64,000 nucleotides of DNA from Larus michahellis (Eukaryota; Chordata; Aves; Charadriiformes; Laridae): NCBI RefSeq assembly GCF_964199755.1, contig NC_133896.1, positions 103,880,301 through 103,944,300 of the forward strand, given 5' to 3'. Positions 51,701-60,113 of this stretch are shown piece by piece (position 1 is the first letter of the stretch; each line of letters starts with the position of its first letter). The translations under genes were made by a program, and so were the position numbers. The notes under the pieces are model-generated. The model was given only the letters and a program-made list of their open reading frames with translations. It was not told the DNA's origin and did no database searches.

Positions 51701-54700
51701 CGAGAAAACAAGAAATCTTTGTAACGCATTTTCCCAACATGGACAGCACATTTGCAGCACAGAGTATGAAATGTTTGCGTTTGCAGCCCTATTTGGTGGG
51801 CCTTCTGAGTTAGGAAGGTTGAGGAGATCCATCCTTCACTACAGAGCTGCAGCTGGCTACAGGATTGGGGAGGAAAATATATAGACAAAATATCCTGTTT
51901 AACAGATAAGAATTGCTTGACCCAAGGTTGGCAGACTGTCCTGCTAAGGGTCTTTTATTTTCTCTTGGACTGGGAGAATAATCATTTCTTGTATGCGTTG
52001 TTTAGTAATTTTAACTACAATATTATGAAGAATAATATTTAGATAATGCTAGCTTAGTCTTTTGCAGAAACTCTAATTCTTCGTTGCCCAAGGTGCCATA
52101 GAGGATTAATAAAAAGCTACTTCATCCGTTCTGGCAAAGCGATTAACTTGTTATGATGAAGAAGAAAACACTGGAAGACTTAAGAGCTTCCCAGCTCACC
52201 CAGGGCCAGTGGGGATGATGGGTCAGGAGGGTGGGGAAGTTTCATACCCCGTTACAGAAGCTGAAGGCACTCAGCGATGCAGGTGAGACTGCTGACAGGT
52301 TGTTCTGCACCCAAACGTTGCTGACAATGATTGAGGGCAAGTCTGGTTTGGGGGGCTAGGATTAGGGCGTTCCCTTGACCTTTATGGTGTTACTCTGGCT
52401 GTATTTTGATTGGAAGTTCAGTAATTTGGATATAAGCTGGAAGTTTTTTTTCCACCTTTTTTTCCACGAAGGAACTTCCAAAAGACCTGTGTGCCCTGAC
52501 AAGGATTTGTTGTGAATTTAAATAGCTCTTAATCATCATACATGATGTTGTTCTCCATCGCCAACTTAATTAATCATCTCTCCCCAAAGACCTGAAGTAA
52601 CCAGTTTTTGAAATAAATAGGAACTCTTCACCGCCATGCAGTCATTACAGTTGGGAACAAGTCTTTTGAAAAAGGTTGCCATCTTTTGGGTTCTGATTTT
52701 CTTCTTGAGGGAGGCATTTAGTTAGAAAGTATTAATTACACGTACACCATGCAATCAAATATATATCTTCCATTCTGAGCAAAGGTGTGAAATGATTTCA
52801 TAGCTTTGTTCTAGACGTGAAGTTGAGGCTTCTAAGATAATGCTACTTCATGGCCTTTTACCAATCTTATTCCATCATCCCCAGATGCTTCCTTGGACCG
52901 TGAATAAAACTCGTGGTGCCAGTTCCAAGACGGTAAAGAGGAGAAACCCCCATCTTTGACTACAAGGGAGAAAGTGAGAGGATTCGAGAAAAAAACCCAG
53001 CAAATGCACACAAAATATGAAAGGATGAAGTTTATATATGGGATCTCAGGTATTCTTTATTATAGCTAAAAAGTATGCAATAAGACACACAATCAATTGT
53101 CAAATGCAAAAAGTTCACTGTGGAAATGAAACTGTCAAGGAGTTTCTGCATGTTGTGAGCACTGGTTCTTCAAATTATTTGCATGATGCTATTTAAACTT
53201 GCAGTTTACAATAACTATTTCTGCAGTTAGTTTTTCAGTTAGCAAAAATAGACGACCTGTTTTGCTGTCAATGTACAAGCTTGGCTCTGCAAAGACAAGG
53301 GAATACTCCCAGTCCAGCTCAGCCAGATCACAGAAATATGTCTGTGCACTCTCCAAGTACATTCCCTGAATTGGATCCTGATCCCCAGTATTAGAGGTAC
53401 TGCGGCGTTTATTTTAAAATGTGTCTGCCTATTTATTGTTCAGTACTGCCTGACAGTATCTTCTGAAAGGGAAAAAAAAAAAGGCAGTCAGTTGAAATAC
53501 ATGACAATAATTTCATTTCTTAGTATCTTTTTTTTTTTTCTTACTATGGAATTTTTTCTGAACATTCGTTGTGATCTGCAAGAAAAAAATAATCAAACTT
53601 GCCATTATGCACCTCAATGGACGTCTGCCAGTATCTACATAATACAGTCTGGTTTTACAGCATTCATAGATTTCTACTGTAAATGCTCAGTCCAAGCTGA
53701 AATTTGGCAAGCTTTTTCATTATATAGTAGTACCCTCTCCTGCACAGAAATGTTGCTTTTCTCTGAAAACTGGCAGTAATGCTAGTGAAGCTTTTCTTTT
53801 ATGGCTTCTATAGATTTTTGTTTACAAATAGGTAAATTCAGTCTAAGTGCTTGGAGTGTCACCTTTTTATTGCATACTTAACAAATGATTCAGCCTTTAT
53901 GGGGAAAATTTGCAGCCAAACTGCATTTGCATTTTGCATGCTTTTCTACTGTATTCCATCTCCATAATAAGTCATGCTTTTTTTCATTATGGGATTGGTG
54001 TGCAGTCGCTTCGTAATTACAATTGCAGCTATGTTGCTGCTCAAAGCTGAATTTCTTATGCTGCCTAGTTAATCCATTTTTCTGGATTTTCACTTAATTA
54101 TTGTGTAAGTATTGATTAGAAAGAGCTATAGCTTAGCTTTAAATAACTGACTTATTTAAAGTAACTTTTCACACTTCATTTATCATTTGTTTTTATTGCA
54201 TCCTGTCTTTTATTCCTCCACATCCTGCATTTTCTCATCTGCTTGCATTTTCAGGGCAACCTTGTGTGTTAGAAGACCTTTTAGGTTATAAAAATGACTC
54301 CCAAAGAATACTTAAAACAAGTAGATCTCCTTACTTGGTGGCTGGTATGAGGGTTTCTCCTCCTTGGTCATCATTTCTAAGACTAGTGGACTGCTGCCTT
54401 ATGATGAATTTGGGCAGCAGTGCTTTCATTTATGATATTTGTAGCTAAACGCTTAAATAGTTAATCTGAAAAGATATGCAGATATGCTTATTTGGAGGCA
54501 TAAATGATCCCTGAACGGCTTTGAAATGCTGCCCCTTTGGTATGATTTATGTGGAAGCGTTGTGTCAGTCCAGGTCTCCGTGGAGGGGGGCGGGTATCAA
54601 CATCACAAACAAGAACCTTCATAAATAAGTCCCAGAAATTGAGGAGGAAATGTTCTCACGCCTCCGAACAATCCCATCGAGGCATCTACCGATGGGGAGC

Positions 54701-56261
54701 ATTGTTCTGCTGTGCGCATTGCCTCCTCCTCGAATAAATGGGGGATTGTCCGGCCACCTTTCTTTATAAGTAGTGAACCTATCATTAATTCTTTTTGTTT
54801 GTTTTTAAGGAAAATATTTTATCTTTAAATCCCTAAGATTAGAAGTTTCACGTCATTCAATTAATTAAACAATGTAACTCAAGAGCCGTAAACATTAAGA
54901 AGCCTTCTTGGAAGCAGACTGTGGCCCAGTCCATTGGATAAATTGATTGATTACTTCTGTGGCTGTTCCTAATAATCTGTAACATTTTTTCATTAAGCAG
55001 AAAGTTGTTTTCCTATTTAGTATGCAAACGTGAGATCTGGAGCATTCTGCCCATGTGTTATGATTTCTTTTTTCCATTATGCAATCACAGAATGTGTCAC
55101 TTCCCTGTTTACAAAAGAAAAATGTAAGAGATAAAATTTGTGTTTAGTAAGGATTTTGATCTTCAATATATTAAAGAAATTAAAGTCCAGGGTTGGCAGA
55201 AAATCATAAATCATGGTTATGTGTTTCTCTAGAATGATTTTATGGATGCTAGGGCAAAGATATTACCATGTGCACCCTGGTTATGTAGAAATGCCACTAG
55301 AGGCTATTTTCTTTCTTCAAAGGTGCCCTTTAAGCTCACACAAAATTACTCTTAATAGAGTAAACATGCAATTTGCACAAAACTAACACAACGCATTCCA
55401 GGTTACGTGTCACAGGGAAAAAAGCATAGTGAAAAATTTGTAATGAATTTTCTCTTTCTTTCCTGCTGAGGGTTTTTCCCAGAACCTGCAGTTTTCTAAA
55501 GCGAGTCCTTTATTTTAAGATTTTCCAAATTTTTAGCTATTCAGTTTTAGCTTGAAAGGCATCCTTTGTAAAGGTTTGATACTGAAAATCTATGTTATAT
55601 GGATTGTGCAGTTTAATATTCTTTTCTTCCTGGATGAGTTCTCTGGTGCTAAGATATTTACGAATTCAGAATGTGTTTCCTATAAGTAACCTCAAAATAT
55701 TTGTTTAAAGTAATGTTTCTCCAATCTGGAGAAAAAATTCTGCAGAGTTCAGCTTCAGTGTTTGGCCATGTTATCCATGTTGCTGCTTGTCAGAAAACTC
55801 TCTAACAGCTGTCCACAATATAATATGAAAATCTGACCTTTCATTTGTTTCCAAGAGGTGCATTTCTAACCCTCACAAGGAAAAAAGAAGGCTTAAAAAT
55901 ACACCTTGAGGCACGGATGGTGAAACTAACCCAAAATATATGTGTGTGCGCACACGCTCTTAATTTGTTCTTCCCCTTCCTTCTTCTATCTCCTTTACCT
56001 TTTTTTTTAACAAAATCTTTACATGGCAATCACATCGTTATCTTGGAAAAAGTTGCATAGATATTTCTAATATCCACCTTTTGTTTTCTTACAACTGACC
56101 AGTTAAAGGTGACATCAATAATTTGAGCATAGTCGCTTGTAGCATGTATTACTTTTCCATGATGTTTTCTTACCAGCTCTCTTTTTTCCATCAATCCACC
56201 AATCCTGTCTACCACATTTTTCTTTTCCATTTTCCTGTTGTTTTTTTTTTTTTTAGCTTGG

Positions 56262-56319
56262 ATTTGTACCTGTAGAAAATAACATCACAAATTTGTACCT
56301 GTAGAAAACGACACCACAA
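56262..56319. repeat. 29-bp tandem duplication
   Basis: Two adjacent 29-bp units (56262-56290 and 56291-56319) both begin ATTTGTACCTGTAGAAAA and end CACAA. They differ at three positions, all transitions. The differences show the duplication is not brand new. Confidence 0.92.
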
Positions 56320-56339
56320 CCGAAGATTGAAGCCGTTTC

Positions 56340-57020
56340 TCTCAGATGTGGGCTTTGGTGGGTGAGTCGTGAGAACAATCCCGGACCTACAGGTGTGGTG
56401 CCGGCTTGTGAGCAGTTCAAAAGCAGCTACCCTGCTGAGGTGGTACCGTGTCCAGCCTGGAGGGATGCTGGTCAATCCAACCTTTGCAGTGTGATACAGG
56501 GTGGGGTAATGTGGGGGGATGCTGGGGCTGGGCTCAGGCGCTGGCTGCCACCCCCGGTCCCTTGGAGGAGCTCTTTTCCTCCTGTCAGGCAAAGCTGTGC
56601 CATCTGTGGTGTCCCATGACCACCGGCCCTATGGACACGTTAACACGTGGCTCAGTGGACCAGGAGGATCACGTGCGCTGGTAGAAGGAGAGGGCTGCGC
56701 TCCAGCCTTTGGCAAAGTGTTGCACCCTGCTTGTTAGGAACCAGCTGGAGATTATGCACTCCTCATGGACTCTAAGGAGTTGCCTCTCCCACCTCTGCTC
56801 TTCATGTGTTGTAAAAGCTCCTCCTTTACAAAGCAGGAGCACGGGAAGGGAAACGCTGAAAGCTGCAGCTCTTCCCAGGAGGAGAAACAAGGTTTGGCAG
56901 CTGAATGTGGTTGCCTCTTCTTTTTGTCTTTTCCTTCTTCAGGAAATCACTGTTGCGTGGTAAAACCATGATGGGTGCTGAGCCTCCCGCTCCCAGAGGG
57001 GGAGCAAGAGTAGAATCAGG
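56340..57020. other. GC-richer upstream segment, no gene seen
   Basis: Base composition rises well above the flank, with GGGGTGG and GCTGGGGCTGGG patches and some CpG. Overlapping open frames on both strands reflect composition. It lies ~2.5-3.2 kb upstream of the Eph exon, so a proximal regulatory segment or a shore of the CpG island is plausible. No promoter element is specific enough to call. Confidence 0.4.
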
Positions 57021-57130
57021 TGCTGCAGCTGGAAGGTGCAGATGTTATATACGCACACAACTTGAAGACTGAAAAACAAGAATTCCCTTCTTTGGAAGTA
57101 TTTTTTTTCCACTAATTGAAATCAGAAGGG

Positions 57131-57157
57131 TGTTTTTGTTTTTGTTTTGTTTTGTTT
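57131..57157. repeat. (GTTTT)n simple repeat
   Basis: GTTTTT and GTTTT units occur in tandem, a simple T-rich repeat. Confidence 0.85.
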
Positions 57158-57682
57158 CACAGGGATTTGTTATCTTTCTTCACCCTTTTTCTTCCACCTT
57201 AAAAAAACATTTACCTGGAGTCATGAAAGAAAGATGTAGTTCCACAGACATCAAAACTATCAGTCCTAAGAGTTTAGGAGTGTTTTAAATAGCAGATTTG
57301 CCTCTGCTGTACAGAAGAACTCAAGGAAGACAGCCATGTATTCTAGAAAAGATTAGGAAAAGGTCTTCAAAAAAACCCCAAACCAAAACAAACCAGTTTT
57401 TACTACTAGGGAGAGGAACATTTTGAGGAAATTAGGGCTTTTTTTTTTTTTTTTTACCTTTTTCTGTGGAAAAGCATCTTTGTTAAATAAATGAAAAGGT
57501 ATAACAAAATGAGACTTGAGAAAGACAAAGAAGGACAAGAGGTCCCCTTCTCTGGGCCATACACCGTTAACTGTATAGTCACACCATCCTGCTCTTTTCT
57601 CTGCCCCTGGATGTGCCTGCTCAAGGGCCCTGAGCATCTCTCTTGCTCCTTTTGGAAATTTGACCAGAGAGGAAATAGGTGG

Positions 57683-57719
57683 GGTAGATGGTAAATATAA
57701 AAATGGTAGATGGTAAATA
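57683..57719. repeat. 22-bp-period tandem duplication
   Basis: GGTAGATGGTAAATA occurs at 57683-57697 and 57705-57719. Confidence 0.88.
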
Positions 57720-57949
57720 CAACAATACAAAAAGCGAAAGGAAGGGCTGAAGACATGAAACAATAGATGCTCTTAGATTTGATGGTTCCTTAATCTAATT
57801 GAATAATCAAACTTGGAAACAGAGAAGGAGATGGAAAGCAAGGCTCATGTCCTCAACTGGTACTCCCTTGGAACAAGTACCCGGCTGAGACTGACTTCTC
57901 ACGGCCTCATCTCTCCCTTGGTTTGGCTTACCTACCTTTCCAAGCCCCT

Positions 57950-58720
57950 TCGCGCAGTGTTAACCTGGTGGAGCTAAACCAGGTGGTTTGGAGTATGCCA
58001 ATATTGTGCAGGAGAGGCGTTGGCATGGACCCTGCCTTGCAGCCAGCCCAACAGCTCCTCTTCTGCTGCTGGAGACAGGGAAAGCTGCTCTTTTGCTGCT
58101 GAAGCGAGCTGGCAGTGCTCTGCTGCAGCGCTGCCTCACAGGCAGCGCTGCTGTTGGTAAACTCGGAGCTCGGATGCTGGGGGCAGCAGCTCTCAGCTGT
58201 CCTGCTGATACCGGTGACTCTGAGAACCTGTGTACACACAGGGCAATTCTTTTGCATTCATGAAAAGGAAGGTTGTTTGGGTGTTTAACATAGCGGTTTG
58301 TGAAACCAGTTCCTGTGGCATCAAAGACTTTTCATGTTCCTTCTGCCCTGTACTTCCACATCTGCTGCCGAAGGCTGCTTTCCTCCCAGCCTGTTGCTTG
58401 CTGTCTGTGCAGACAGCATACGCATTCAGAGCAAGAACTCTTACTACGTGGAGTAAAACATTTATTTGACCTAAATATTATTCAAATATTTTCTCATTTA
58501 TAAATATTTCCACAGAACCATGCTGGGTGGCCCTGGAGACCCAAAACGAGCCACTTGGGAGGCAAGATGTCCATTTTCTGAAGAAATGATCCACAGAAGG
58601 GGAAGCTTGGGAAGCACTGCTCTGCAGTGATTCCTCCTGGGAGCGGTGGAAGAGCAGTACTGCCTGCCTGCTGCTCTGCCCTCTGCTCTGACAGGTACTC
58701 TGGGGCCTGTGATGGGCTGA
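57950..58720. other. GC-richer segment with GCTGCT runs, no gene seen
   Basis: The segment is rich in GCTGCT and CAGC motifs, which keep several frames open on both strands (for example a 160-codon minus-strand frame ending at 58494). No protein family is recognised. It contains an 11-bp perfect inverted repeat at 58125-58151. It lies about 1-1.5 kb upstream of the CpG island and may be distal promoter sequence. Confidence 0.4.
58125..58151. repeat. GC-rich perfect inverted repeat (11-bp arms, 5-nt loop)
   Basis: GCAGCGCTGCC and GGCAGCGCTGC flank TCACA. Transcribed RNA of either strand would form a very stable short hairpin. The stem is too short for a microRNA precursor on its own. Confidence 0.9.
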
Positions 58721-59066
58721 GAGGACTGGAGGTAAGGTGCGCACATGTAGAAGATGTTATGAAAATACACATTTTAATGGTAACTTCTAGAGTAAATCTG
58801 CACATCCCTACAGAGAGCAGCCGCTGGGAGGAGGCCCCTACCACCGCCAAGGCTCCAGTTTGCTTTAGTGAGGTCCAAGTAAGTCTGTTCTTTGGGGTGG
58901 GAGTTATGGTCCCGCGTGAAGCAGACCAGGCTGGAGTCACCGTGGGCAGCAAAGCGGTGAATGATGTAACTGGCATTTTTCTAGTGAGCCTGCTACAGCT
59001 GCACGCTGAAGCTCCAAAGGCTTGACTGCTACTTTGCAGTTGTATTCAGCCTAGGAAAGAGCGGTA

Positions 59067-59100
59067 ATTGGCCATGGTCGGCTTGTAGCTGGATAAAACA
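59067..59100 (+). promoter_or_regulatory. Possible inverted CCAAT box and TATA-like element
   Basis: ATTGGC at 59067-59072 is an inverted CCAAT box, and GATAAAACA at 59092-59100 is a weak TATA-like sequence 20 bases later. They could place one start site near 59120-59130, giving a leader of about 450 nt. CpG-island promoters usually start at dispersed sites, so this is only a weak call. Confidence 0.25.
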
Positions 59101-59481
59101 CCCCACCCAGGATTCCGATTTATGTGACTTGTGTGTCATCCCGTGCTGCAGTCACCCCACCGCACTCCACCGGGCATCTTTTCGGGCTCAGGCGGCAGTT
59201 CCGCTCTTCCCCTCCCCCCCTCTTTGCTTTGCACCGTCGGGAATTCGGCACCCGCCTCTCCCCTACCTCCGAGCGCGCAAGTCCCGCGGAAAACCTACTC
59301 GGGAGCTCCCCCCCCCCTCCAACCCCGCACACCCCCGCTCCCGGCGGGCAGGCAGGTGGGCGGGGCGGCGCTAGGGCCCGGGGCGGCGCGGCGGAGGCGG
59401 TGGCGGCAGCGGCGGGGCCGGGCCGGGCGGGGGCGGCCCCTCCCGGGCGCAGCGCGGAGGCGGGCGGGCGCAGCGCGGGGC

Positions 59482-59652
59482 ATGGTCCCGGTGCCGGCGG
59501 CGGCGCGGCGCAGCGCGGAGCGGAGCGGTGGCATGCGGCGCGGAGACATGCGGCTCTGCCTGCCCGCTGCCCCGCCGACATGGACCGCCGCCGCCTGCCG
59601 CCGCTGCTGCCGCTGCTGCTCTGCGCTGCCCTCGGCGCCGCCGGGCGTCTGA
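59482..59652 (+). CDS. Upstream ORF overlapping the Eph start codon (56 codons)
   Basis: ATG at 59482 has G at -3 and G at +4, a good initiation context. Two further ATGs at 59533 and 59548 are in the same frame. The frame runs through the main start at 59580 in a different phase and stops at TGA 59650-59652, about 70 nt inside the receptor coding sequence. If the leader begins upstream of 59482, scanning ribosomes would meet these starts first and could not reinitiate at the receptor start after finishing this frame. The encoded Arg/Ala-rich peptide looks nonfunctional, so a regulatory role is the likelier reading. Whether it lies in the mRNA depends on the unknown transcription start. Confidence 0.45.
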   Translation: MVPVPAAARRSAERSGGMRRGDMRLCLPAAPPTWTAAACRRCCRCCSALPSAPPGV

Positions 59653-59673
59653 GCGCCCGCCCCGGCAACGAAG
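59580..59673 (+). CDS. EPHA3: Eph receptor tyrosine kinase, exon 1 coding part (probable EPHA3)
   Basis: The exon codes the signal peptide of an Eph receptor, a single-pass membrane tyrosine kinase that binds ephrins on neighbouring cells and guides axons and cell sorting. The 31 codons show a basic start (MDRRR), a Leu/Pro/Ala hydrophobic core at residues 6-21, a likely cleavage site around residues 20-23 (Ala-Ala-Gly), and the mature start RLSARPGNE. One base follows, then donor GTGAGC at 59674. Eph exon 1 typically ends in N-E plus the first base of a Val codon, exactly as here. The start MDRRR and the tail resemble chicken EPHA3 from memory. This is the only in-frame ATG, with a GCCGACATGG context. 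The ephrin-binding, fibronectin, kinase and SAM domains would lie in exons outside the window. Other EPHA paralogues remain possible. Confidence 0.72.
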
Positions 59674-59748
59674 GTGAGCCGCGGCCCGGCCGGGTCCCGC
59701 CGGGGACGGGTGGGTGGGGGGACCCGCTGCGCGCTCTCACGTTTCTCG

Positions 59749-59763
59749 CCCCCCCCCCCCCCC
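59749..59763. repeat. Poly-C tract (15 C)
   Basis: Fifteen consecutive C, 75 bases inside the intron, closely followed by a T-rich tract. Length is likely to vary and to be error-prone in sequencing. Confidence 0.88.
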
Positions 59764-59942
59764 TTTTCCTATTTATTTTTCCCTTTTTAATTTTTTTTTT
59801 TTTCCCCTCCGGTTAAGGTGGTCCGGGGCGGCAGCGGCTCCTCGCCCCGGGACCACAGGGCGGGCTCTCCCTCGCCCTGCGCTCCGGCAGAGCGGCTCCG
59901 CTCACCGCTGCGCGAGGAGCGGCCGCCGCCCGGTGCGGTGCT

Positions 59943-59969
59943 GGGGAAGGGGGGGTGGGGGCGGAGGGG
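59943..59969 (+). other. G-quadruplex motif in intron 1
   Basis: G runs of 4, 7, 5 and 4 are separated by AA, T and CGGA, which fits the canonical four-run G-quadruplex rule. It lies on the coding strand about 270 bases after the splice donor, so both the DNA and the nascent RNA could fold. Confidence 0.7.
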
Positions 59970-60087
59970 AGAGAGCAGCCGCCCCTCCCGCCCCCGAGGA
60001 AAGTTGGCGAAGGGAAGGGCGGCCGGTGCCGTGCCCCGGCCCTTCGGGGGGCTGCGGCGGGGCGATGCGCAGAGAGCCGCAGGGCCC

Positions 60088-60113
60088 GGGGGCGAGGTGG
60101 GGCGGGGGGGGGG
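60088..60113 (+). other. Second G-rich, quadruplex-prone run in intron 1
   Basis: Runs of 5, 4 and 10 G are separated by short loops. The 10-G run can supply two quadruplex strands. It lies on the same strand as the motif at 59943. Confidence 0.6.

Larger units (their letters stand above)
45111..56261. other. AT-rich intergenic sequence, no gene seen
   Basis: No supported gene. It holds poly-A runs at 46295-46311 (17 A) and 48766-48784 (19 A) and scattered small AT-rich tracts. A slightly GC-richer segment lies around 52190-52380. Open frames reach at most ~129 codons (48806-49195, minus) and look like chance frames. Confidence 0.65.

Noticed and set aside
58494-58976. 160-codon minus-strand open frame
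   Set aside because: No recognisable domain, and the opposite strand is also open over the same bases. The residue mix reflects GCTG/CAGC-rich sequence.
59124-59579. Open frame continuous with the receptor frame upstream of the ATG
   Set aside because: The frame is open through the leader but contains no ATG before 59580. It begins at a GTG, and GC-rich leaders are often stop-free by composition.
59120-59740. 206-codon minus-strand open frame across the CpG island
   Set aside because: It is antisense to the Eph exon and made of Arg/Ala/Pro/Gly low-complexity residues typical of GC-rich DNA. No family resemblance.
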